A DNA stretch of 48,180 nt, from the NCBI GenBank assembly GCA_029250825.1, contig JAQXEN010000075.1, forward strand, positions 1 through 48,180. The letters run 5' to 3'. The position numbers and the translations under genes were made by a program. Shown here one piece after another: positions 42,210 to 48,180 of this stretch. The notes beneath the pieces were generated by a model, which was not told the DNA's origin, did no database searches, and was given only the letters and a program-made list of their open reading frames with translations. This DNA is from Porticoccaceae bacterium. Its GTDB lineage: Bacteria; Pseudomonadota; Gammaproteobacteria; Pseudomonadales; Porticoccaceae. Positions within the stretch are counted from its first letter, which is position 1. Each line of letters opens with the position of its first letter.

Positions 42210-43439
42210 TTAGCTGCCGTCGATAATCACTTCAATGCGACGGTTTTTAGAGCGGCCAGCGGGGGAGTCATTAGCTACCAGTGGTTTGGTGTCAGCCAGG
42301 CCAGTGACCGAGACGCGCCCATCGTCAATTGCTGAGCTATTTAACAGGTAGTCTGCCACCGCCGCTGAACGGGCTGCGGAAAGGTCCCAGTTGGAGCGAA
42401 ACCGTTCGCTAAAGGCCATAGGGATATTATCGGTGTGGCCTTCAATCGTAATCAGCCCAGAGCTGTCGGCAATCGAGGCGCCAACCTTATCCAGCAGCGG
42501 CTTAAAGGCTGGCTGGAGATCTGCGTAACCACTGCGAAACGAACCGCGCTCGGCGAGGCGCACAATAATTTTGTCGCCATCGCGCTCAACCTCCGCCAAG
42601 CCCTCGGCAATCTCATCGCTTAGGCGTGCACGAATTTTCTCATATTGATCGGCAATTGCCTGCTCGCCAGCTTCATCGCCGCGACCGCTAAGATCTCCAT
42701 CAAGGGTCTCTGGCGAGGCATCCATGACCTCAATTTGTGACTGCACCTGAGCCTGGGCAGAGGCTACCTTGGCATAGATTTCTAAATCTGACTGCATGAG
42801 CTGGGCGCCAGATTTCGTCTTATTGGCCTCTCCCTGCCTGCCTGTCTTGGCGTCGGCTACCACTTCAACTACCAGCTGCTTGTCTTTAACTGTGACCTTC
42901 ACCTTGCCTTCAGCAATTTCTTTGGCGAGAGATTTTTTCAATACTTCAACATCAGCGTTGGTGTCAAAATCATTCTTTTTTAGGGCATCTTTTAATTCTG
43001 GGTCTTCTGGCTGTGGCTCGGCTGTTGTCTGCTCTTGGATTACATCCAATAGTGTCGGATCCACTTTGGCGGTTTTGTACTGCTTGGCAATAATATTGTC
43101 AGCAGTAGGTTGCTCTACCGTTGGGACAATTTTTTGCACGCCAAATTTGTCATTCATAGAACCACTGACTTCTTTGTATTTGGGCACATTCATATGGGCA
43201 AAGGAGAGAATCAAGACAAAGAAGGCCATTAGCAACGTGGCCATATCGGCAAAGGTTGCCATCCACGCCGGCGCGCCACTTTTACAGGGCGGGCAGTCCG
43301 GCTCTTCTTCAGGCTCTTGCGCTGGTGGCGGCGGTTTCGGCGCGACAGCCTCTTCCGCAGCCGCCTCGTCAACAGTAGCCTCTTCGACCTCTGCTTCGAT
43401 GGCGGCGTCGGGCTTGATGTCGTCTAGTTCATCAGCCAT
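42210..43439 (-). CDS. pomB2: Second PomB/MotB-type stator protein
   Basis: A 409-aa PomB-like protein. A long acidic/Pro-rich N-terminal tail precedes CPPCKSGAPAWMATFADMAT; Asp64 in TFADMATLL is the ion-binding residue, followed by the membrane helix LLMAFFVLILSFAHM. The plug/early periplasmic region has VPKYKEVSGSMNDKFGVQKI. The C-terminal OmpA-like peptidoglycan domain has ITIEGHTDNIP and GRSKNRRIEVIIDGS. A strand module precedes the OmpA domain twice (about residues 170-198 and 267-298). It lies 23 bases after the first pomB and has AGGAG upstream. Convergent with the K+ channel gene. Confidence 0.88.
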   Translation of the reverse strand: MADELDDIKPDAAIEAEVEEATVDEAAAEEAVAPKPPPPAQEPEEEPDCPPCKSGAPAWMATFADMATLLMAFFVLILSFAHMNVPKYKEVSGSMNDKFGVQKIVPTVEQPTADNIIAKQYKTAKVDPTLLDVIQEQTTAEPQPEDPELKDALKKNDFDTNADVEVLKKSLAKEIAEGKVKVTVKDKQLVVEVVADAKTGRQGEANKTKSGAQLMQSDLEIYAKVASAQAQVQSQIEVMDASPETLDGDLSGRGDEAGEQAIADQYEKIRARLSDEIAEGLAEVERDGDKIIVRLAERGSFRSGYADLQPAFKPLLDKVGASIADSSGLITIEGHTDNIPMAFSERFRSNWDLSAARSAAVADYLLNSSAIDDGRVSVTGLADTKPLVANDSPAGRSKNRRIEVIIDGS

Positions 43440-43462
43440 ATCAGCGTTCTCCTACTATGAAA

Positions 43463-44656
43463 TTAGGAACCATCGACAATTACCTCAATACGGCGGTTGC
43501 GCGCACGACCCGCAGCAGTATTATTCGACTCAATGGGCCTGGTGTCGGCAAACCCAGCGACGGTGATGGCACCCTGATCAAGCTCGGAATTCTGGGAAAA
43601 AAAGTCCGCCACAGAAGCGGAGCGGGCAGCGGAGAGGTCCCAGTTGGAATTAAATCGCTCGCTGAACGCCACTGGAATATTGTCAGTGTGACCTTCGACA
43701 CGGACCTTACCCTTGGCCGCCGATAGAGAATCGCCAACCCGAGTTAGCAACCCGGCAAAGCCCGGCTGGAGGTTGGCACTGCCGGAGACAAATGAGCCTT
43801 GGCTGGCGAGGCGAACAATGATTTTGTCGCCATCGCGCTCGACTTCAGCGAGTCCGTTCTGAATATCGGCGGCAAGGGACAGGCGTATCTGTTGGTACTG
43901 GTCTTCGACATCTTGGCGCCGTTGGTCGGCACTACCGCCGGAGGACGGACTGCTGTCGCTGTCTGATTGAGAGCCACCGCTCTGGTCTCCTGAGGCCAAC
44001 TGCTGTTTGCGCACCTGTATCTCTGTGGATAGAGTTGACTGAAGATCGACCACTTTAGAGGCTATTTCAATGGTGACTTGGCTGACCGGGCCTCCGGCGC
44101 CTTGCCCACTGTCGTCTTTGTCCTGACCTCCACTGCTACTGTCTGAGCGCAACTCAACGACCACTTTATTATCTTCGATGCTAACCACTACTTGACCCTG
44201 CTCGATCTGCTCTGCAAGTGCTTCCTGAACACTGCGGAATTCTTGCTGAGTTTTAAAATCAGCCGCTTTAGACTCAGTTTTTTTGACGATAAACTCTTGG
44301 GTGATATCTTCAGAGCGCTGACGCTTTTGGTCAATCACTGTCGGCTCTGCTAGAGCAGGAGTGTACTCCTGCTTGACCAGGCTGGTAGCAGTGGGGATAG
44401 AGATTTTTGGGACTATTCGGGCAACACCAAAAGCCGATCTCAGAGAACCGGCAATTTGTTTGTATTTGGGTACACTAACCTCGGCAAATGACAGCAGCAA
44501 GACAAAGAAAGCCATCAGCAGAGTCGCCATATCGGCAAAGGTCGCCATCCACGCCGGCGCGCCACCTTTACAGGGTGGGCAGTCCTCAGCCGGAGCCGGA
44601 GCTGGCTCTTGAGCGCCGGCTGGTGGAGCCTGATCTAGATCCTGGTCGTCTGCCAT
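43463..44656 (-). CDS. pomB: First PomB/MotB-type stator protein
   Basis: PomB (397 aa) with PomA forms the ion channel stator that turns the motor. Short cytoplasmic tail, CPPCKGGAPAWMATFADMAT with Asp42 as ion site, membrane helix LLMAFFVLLLSFAEVSVPKY, then the PomB-like AGSLRSAFGVARIVP. The OmpA-like domain has VRVEGHTDNIPVAFSERF and ends GRARNRRIEVIVDGS. The periplasmic linker is Gly/Ser/Asp-rich (e.g. SSSGGQDKDDSGQGAGGP). The strand module LAEQIEQGQVVVSIEDNKVV is repeated later as LAADIQNGLAEVERDGDKII. Starts eight bases after pomA. The membrane region is almost identical to that of the second copy. Confidence 0.9.
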   Translation of the reverse strand: MADDQDLDQAPPAGAQEPAPAPAEDCPPCKGGAPAWMATFADMATLLMAFFVLLLSFAEVSVPKYKQIAGSLRSAFGVARIVPKISIPTATSLVKQEYTPALAEPTVIDQKRQRSEDITQEFIVKKTESKAADFKTQQEFRSVQEALAEQIEQGQVVVSIEDNKVVVELRSDSSSGGQDKDDSGQGAGGPVSQVTIEIASKVVDLQSTLSTEIQVRKQQLASGDQSGGSQSDSDSSPSSGGSADQRRQDVEDQYQQIRLSLAADIQNGLAEVERDGDKIIVRLASQGSFVSGSANLQPGFAGLLTRVGDSLSAAKGKVRVEGHTDNIPVAFSERFNSNWDLSAARSASVADFFSQNSELDQGAITVAGFADTRPIESNNTAAGRARNRRIEVIVDGS

Positions 44657-44664
44657 TGTCTTAG

Positions 44665-45417
44665 TTACGCAGCCGCTAGCTTAGAGCGTGCTTTCGGACC
44701 CAGGAAGGATGCCAGGAAGTCGCTGAGTACGCGGGGGTTGCCACCGTCTTGAATAAACAGTATGCCTTCAATAATCAGCTCATTGTTGGCAGCTTCTAGC
44801 TCTGCCTGGTTTTCCAATTTCATGGCGATCGGCAAGCAGATCACATTGGCCAAAATAGCACCGTACATGGTGGTCAAAAGCGCCACCGCCATAGCCGGTC
44901 CAATGGACTTTGGATCACCCATATTGCCGAGCATCTGCACCAGACCAATCAAGGTGCCAATCATGCCCATGGCCGGCGCAATTTCACCCCAGGCGGAGAA
45001 GATTTTCGCTCCCCGCGCGTGACGCATTTTAGTGCTGGTCAATTCTCTGTCCAGGGAGCTTTTGATGATCAATGGATCTGTGCCGTCAACGAGCATGGAA
45101 ACAGCTTTGGACATAAATGGGTTGTCGATTTCCTGACCTTCGAGGGCGATCATGCCGTCTTTCCGAGCGATAGTCGCAAGCTCAACAATTTGCTCAATCA
45201 ATGTTGCAGGCTCATCGATTTTATTTTTAAAGGTCTTGCCCATAACGCCAACAGCACCGAGAAACTCTCCCAGTGAAGAGCGGAACATAACAACCATGAT
45301 TGAGCCGCCAACCACGATCAGTAGCGACGGAGTATCGATAAATGCAGCCATATCGTCGATCGCCATAAAGATCAAACCGAAGGCACCGAGCAGGCCAATA
45401 ATCGTTGCGATATCCAT
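44665..45417 (-). CDS. pomA: Stator protein PomA/MotA
   Basis: PomA (250 aa), four membrane segments, partners with PomB to conduct Na+ (or H+). Typical sequence: MDIATIIGLLGAFGLIFMAI at the start, TPSLLIVVGGSIMVVMFRSS, then the torque loop (about residues 60-150) and APAMGMIGTLIGLVQMLGNM with PKSIGPAMAVALLTTMYGAI (about residues 155-195). Length and pattern agree with Vibrio PomA and Pseudomonas MotC rather than with the longer E. coli MotA. One pomA is followed by two pomB genes. FliA-type promoter at 45.56 kb. Confidence 0.93.
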   Translation of the reverse strand: MDIATIIGLLGAFGLIFMAIDDMAAFIDTPSLLIVVGGSIMVVMFRSSLGEFLGAVGVMGKTFKNKIDEPATLIEQIVELATIARKDGMIALEGQEIDNPFMSKAVSMLVDGTDPLIIKSSLDRELTSTKMRHARGAKIFSAWGEIAPAMGMIGTLIGLVQMLGNMGDPKSIGPAMAVALLTTMYGAILANVICLPIAMKLENQAELEAANNELIIEGILFIQDGGNPRVLSDFLASFLGPKARSKLAAA

Positions 45418-45560
45418 GAATATTCCTTACACATTTTTGAAATTTTGGTCGCCCGATTCGGGAATCCGGCGGCGGTAATAGTTGCTCTGCGGTCCTTCAG
45501 TCGCCTTGAAGCGCCCAATTTGTCACTGGCAGAGCTGACTCACTATCTGACTATCTCTAT

Positions 45561-45587
45561 ATATCGGCAGCTGTGCCGAAATATTGA
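45561..45587 (-). promoter_or_regulatory. Sigma-28 (FliA) promoter for pomA-pomB-pomB2
   Basis: On the minus strand TCAA, 15-base spacer and GCCGATAT; the -10 fits FliA consensus at seven of eight, the -35 at three of four. Transcription would start about 135 bases before the pomA ATG. Motor genes are usually FliA-dependent. Confidence 0.62.
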
Positions 45588-45753
45588 GGCCCGCTCCTGT
45601 CCCAGGCAGAATGATTTAGCTATATTGGAGTTATTGACCTAGCTGCCGATTGTTAAATTAGTCGTCGGGCGGTCAAATTGCAGTGCTGGGTTATTGTAAG
45701 TTATGCTGCGATGCCAGTGTAACTTGATTTTTAAAGGCGTCGCAAAGCAATGG

Positions 45754-45777
45754 AGGTCAAATCCGAGGAAATGACCT
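45754..45777. repeat. Inverted repeat AGGTCA-N12-TGACCT
   Basis: Perfect six-base arms 12 bases apart, ending about 40 bases before the DUF1566 lipoprotein start. It has the form of an operator for a dimeric regulator. Confidence 0.45.
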
Positions 45778-45814
45778 AACGTCTATTTAGCTGCACATAT
45801 CAGGAGGCTCCACC

Positions 45815-46366
45815 GTGATAGCAAGGTTAACCAAATTGCCCAGTCGCAGAATTTTTTCAATTCTCTCAAGTTTAATAATAGTTTTTACGCTAAACAGTTG
45901 CGGCGATTACCGCAGTGAAGAAACCTGCGGCGACAGTATTGCGGTGGGTGACAAGGGGCGCTTTGAGGTCGACAAAGACGGCTTCGCTAAAGACACAGAG
46001 AGCGGCGTGGTGTGGTACCGTTGCGCTGCTGGGCAGCAGTATTCAAACTTTCGCTGCAAAGGCGAAATTCTCTATCTCAGCTGGGATGAAGCTATAGATT
46101 ATGCTGCTGAATTCTCAGAAAAATCCGGGATTATCTGGCGGCTGCCGACCGACAATGAAATGCAGTCAGTGACCGAAGACGCGTGCGTGGCCCCGGCGGT
46201 CAACCATAACGCATTCCCGTCGATTGCTGTCGAAAATCATTGGACATCAAGCAAAGGTCTACACCAGGATATTTTTCGTTGTGCTGTAAACACTTACAGT
46301 GGCCGCCTTTCTTGCCGTCAACCGCGTGATGTTGGTCAGCCATTTATGCTGGTTCGCGAGGATTAA
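45815..46366 (+). CDS. DUF1566-type (Lcl C-terminal-like) lipoprotein
   Basis: A 183-aa lipoprotein: signal sequence with lipobox TLNSC (Cys29), then a body with SGVVWYRCAAGQQY, a LSWDEAIDYAAEFSEKSG helix, WRLPTDNEMQSVTED, and HWTSSKG. This WRLPT...N...YWTS pattern is that of DUF1566. Six body Cys probably form disulfides. GTG start at 45815 is supported by AGGAGG seven bases upstream. Family function is unknown; some members are surface ligand-binding domains. No link to the flagellum visible. Confidence 0.82.
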   Translation: MIARLTKLPSRRIFSILSSLIIVFTLNSCGDYRSEETCGDSIAVGDKGRFEVDKDGFAKDTESGVVWYRCAAGQQYSNFRCKGEILYLSWDEAIDYAAEFSEKSGIIWRLPTDNEMQSVTEDACVAPAVNHNAFPSIAVENHWTSSKGLHQDIFRCAVNTYSGRLSCRQPRDVGQPFMLVRED

Positions 46367-46403
46367 AAAGATAGCTTGGGCTGACCGAGCAGCGCTTACC
46401 GAT

Positions 46404-46592
46404 TTATTTTTTTAATGTAGGTTTAGGCTGGAAGCTAAGGCAGTTAGTGCCGTCTATTTGAGCCACGGCCAAGCAGGGCAAAATTTTTGACTTAAAGCCC
46501 ATGGCTTGGCAGCCATAGGGCATTTTCGGCTGATGGGTTATCTGGAAGTGCCGGCACCCCCAACAATCATTTTTTATTTTTTCTGGCGGCAT
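46404..46592 (-). CDS. Small conserved Cys-rich protein
   Basis: A 62-aa protein from the ATG at 46592. It has five Cys: CWGC at the N-terminus, then GC, PC and NC, in the segment CWGCRHFQITHQPKMPYGCQ and further GFKSKILPCLAV. The pattern suggests a small metal-binding fold. I recall similar small proteins in many gammaproteobacteria, without a known function. The start lies inside the end of the next upstream gene (26-base overlap), supporting co-expression. Confidence 0.65.
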   Translation of the reverse strand: MPPEKIKNDCWGCRHFQITHQPKMPYGCQAMGFKSKILPCLAVAQIDGTNCLSFQPKPTLKK

Positions 46593-46812
46593 CGATCTTC
46601 GGTTTCCAAAATTCATGGTAGGCCTTCCACAGAATGGTGCAGACCAGCATCACGCCAATTAGCGTAGAAAATATATTAGTTAGATCATATCCCTTGAGGC
46701 GACTGACTTCTGGCCTGATCCACATTATCAAAATAATCGGCACTGCGACCAGCAGATACATGCGCACTAATTTGCACACCGCGCAGGGTGGCTTGGTCTT
46801 TTTCTCCTGCAT
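46567..46812 (-). CDS. Small membrane protein
   Basis: An 81-aa protein from the ATG at 46812 (GAGG upstream). It has CAVC near the N-terminus, two membrane helices (MYLLVAVPIILIMWI, about residues 18-32; IFSTLIGVMLVCTILWKAYH, about residues 46-65) and a basic tail. No family recognised. Follows the M48 protease by about 30 bases in the same direction and overlaps the next gene. Confidence 0.65.
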   Translation of the reverse strand: MQEKKTKPPCAVCKLVRMYLLVAVPIILIMWIRPEVSRLKGYDLTNIFSTLIGVMLVCTILWKAYHEFWKPKIDAARKNKK

Positions 46813-46845
46813 AATCAGCAAATCCTCTGGGGCTTTTGATGGTCG

Positions 46846-48180
46846 TTAGTCTACCAGCTTTGCACTCTGTGCCACGATACGATAACCCACCGCTTGCTGG
46901 TTGGGCAAAAAATAACTCAGCCCAGTGTTAATCGTCACTTGCTGCCCCGGCTGAAGATCTTTAGTGATGTTAATTGTCTTGGCTGCCGCATAACCCCTCT
47001 GGTCCGCCGGGCCCGATATCTGCAAAATAATACTGCGCATGGCTCGTGGGCTGGTATTGACGACGCTGACTAATAGCGCGCCTTTGTTACTCGCTGCCTG
47101 ACTAAAGGCTAAAAAGCTCTGGGGGCGGAGCTGTAAATTCACCTGCTGAATTTTTTCTCGACTCTGATTGCCGAGCTCACCTCGATCTTGAGCCGCCTGC
47201 TGAAAATAGCCATTGGCCTGCTGGTACTCTTTGTTATCTAGCACTAGCTCACCGAGGTAGTAGCTAGCTTTGGCCGTGGGCAATAATTTATAGCTCTGCG
47301 TTAAATCCACTTTGGCGGCGCTTTTATCTCCCTGCTCATAACGCAAAATGCCACGGGCCAGATAGGGGCTATAGATTTGGTTATTTTTGCCGATTGCGGT
47401 GCTGTAGGATTTTTCTGCATTACTGTGATTATCCAACATAGTCCAAGCCTGACCGCGTAATAGCCAGAACTGCGCCTCTGCCGGTTGCAGGGCAACCGCT
47501 CTATCCAGATGCTTTATTGCCAAGCTGGGTTGGTTGTCGGCCAGAGCCTTGATCGCGAGTTTTTCTGCAGCATATGCTGGCGCATCTTTGATCAGCTGAG
47601 CAATCGCCGCCTGATACCGCTGTCGATAGCGCTTGCCGGGAGCAAAGTCGGCAACACGTAACTTATTCGCTTCCACGCGCTCCACAGAGGGTGGATGACT
47701 GGCGAAGAGGCCACTGAGGAAATCAGTCTGGCGCGACTTGCTCAATTCGACAAAGGTCTCTTGTAACTCCACTGCACCTCGTACGTCATACCCAGCCTTG
47801 GCCATATAAGCCATGCCGTAGTAGTCAGACTCCAGCTCATCGTCGCGGCCATATTTGGCCATCCATGCTGCGGCGCCCATTTGCGAAGCCATGCCATAGA
47901 GCTGCTCCCCAGGCTGGCCCTGAACCGCTGCACTAATGGCGATCATACCTATATTAGCCAGAGTTCCACTGGTCATTTGCGTGGCACCGTGACGGGCAGC
48001 GGCATGAACAATCTCATGGCCTAATACAGCAGCGAGCTGTGCCTCATCGTCTAGCAACACCAGCAGGCCAGTGTTTATGGCAATTTTGCCGCCAGGTAAG
48101 GCCCAGGCATTGGGCACTCTGTTGTTGAGCACAACGAATTCGTAGGGTAAGTTGGGGCGGTCACTGACGGCGGCGAGTTT
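46846..48180 (-). CDS. BepA-like M48 zinc metalloprotease with TPR repeats (5' end cut by right edge)
   Basis: The last 444 residues of a periplasmic M48 protease. The frame is open to the right edge: the visible part starts with RPNLPYEFVVLNNRVPNAWA, typical of BepA/YfgC, so the true start lies beyond the window. The zinc motif HEIVH is at about residue 55 of the visible part, with the third ligand in ELESDYYGMAYMAKAG. The C-terminal half has TPR repeats (e.g. AEAQFWLLRGQAWTMLDNHS). BepA degrades and assists outer-membrane proteins such as LptD. A final ~90-residue domain (SVVNTSPRAMRSIILQISGP) is an addition not usual in E. coli BepA. Confidence 0.88.
   Translation of the reverse strand, partial: KLAAVSDRPNLPYEFVVLNNRVPNAWALPGGKIAINTGLLVLLDDEAQLAAVLGHEIVHAAARHGATQMTSGTLANIGMIAISAAVQGQPGEQLYGMASQMGAAAWMAKYGRDDELESDYYGMAYMAKAGYDVRGAVELQETFVELSKSRQTDFLSGLFASHPPSVERVEANKLRVADFAPGKRYRQRYQAAIAQLIKDAPAYAAEKLAIKALADNQPSLAIKHLDRAVALQPAEAQFWLLRGQAWTMLDNHSNAEKSYSTAIGKNNQIYSPYLARGILRYEQGDKSAAKVDLTQSYKLLPTAKASYYLGELVLDNKEYQQANGYFQQAAQDRGELGNQSREKIQQVNLQLRPQSFLAFSQAASNKGALLVSVVNTSPRAMRSIILQISGPADQRGYAAAKTINITKDLQPGQQVTINTGLSYFLPNQQAVGYRIVAQSAKLVD

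Larger units (their letters stand above)
45418..45814. other. pomA/DUF1566-lipoprotein divergent spacer (397 bases)
   Basis: No credible gene. It holds a FliA-type promoter facing pomA (45561-45587), the inverted repeat AGGTCA-N12-TGACCT (45754-45777) close to the lipoprotein start, and a perfect AGGAGG before its GTG. The remaining sequence shows nothing further. Confidence 0.6.

Noticed and set aside
42796-43566. Long open frame opposite the second pomB
   Set aside because: It is Ser-rich low-complexity sequence mirrored from a recognised Ala/Glu-rich gene, with no ribosome site and no homology.
1-48180. Mobile elements, CRISPR, tRNA or phage genes
   Set aside because: No transposase, integrase, spaced repeat array or cloverleaf-like sequence was seen; the region looks like an intact core cluster.

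Overview
The window is almost entirely one polar-flagellum gene cluster from a gammaproteobacterium, most likely a marine one of the Cellvibrionales/SAR92 or pseudomonad-vibrio kind. This is judged from gene order (flhA-flhF-flhG-fliA; fleR-fliEFGHIJ; fliKLMNOPQR-flhB), from H-ring genes flgP and flgT, and from a PomA/PomB-type, probably sodium-driven, stator. No tRNA, rRNA, CRISPR array, prophage or insertion sequence was seen. Base composition looks even throughout.

Layout: (1) 1-5.7 kb, minus strand, flgBCDEFG rod and hook genes, with flgG cut by the left edge and a very large hook protein FlgE. (2) 5.9-8.1 kb, plus strand, flgA, flgM, flgN. (3) 8.1-11.8 kb, minus strand, a FliK-like protein translationally coupled to a stand-alone FlhB C-terminal domain, then flgP-flgT and a small LysM protein. 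(4) 12.1-18.5 kb, plus strand, flhA-flhF-flhG-fliA and two genes I cannot name, in the place where cheY/cheZ usually lie. (5) 18.6-28.6 kb, minus strand, one long operon fliKLMNOPQR-flhB followed by three unnamed genes, one of them a pseudo-AAA/SPOR membrane protein. (6) 28.7-37.6 kb, minus strand, fliJIHGFE, a FleR/FlrC-like sigma-54 activator and a FleQ/FlrA-like activator lacking its N-terminal domain; no sensor kinase gene lies between them. (7) 37.9-42.2 kb, plus strand, a ClC-family protein, a Sel1-repeat protein, fliS and a voltage-gated-type K+ channel. (8) 42.2-45.4 kb, minus strand, pomA with two tandem pomB paralogues. (9) 45.8-48.2 kb, a DUF1566-type lipoprotein, two small proteins and a BepA-like M48 protease cut by the right edge.

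Regulation can be read from the sequence. Good sigma-54 (-24/-12) elements precede flgB, flhA, fliK and the fleR-fliE operon. Sigma-28 (FliA) elements precede flgM, flgP, fliS and pomA. This is the usual cascade (FleQ-like activator, then sigma-54 genes for basal body and export, then FliA after FlgM export, then late genes), but both activators look stripped of their input domains. FlhF/FlhG, which set pole and number, are also atypical: FlhF has lost the usual GTPase motifs and FlhG has no N-terminal FlhF-activating helix. The unnamed genes next to fliA and flhB are the best candidates for undescribed parts of this machine.
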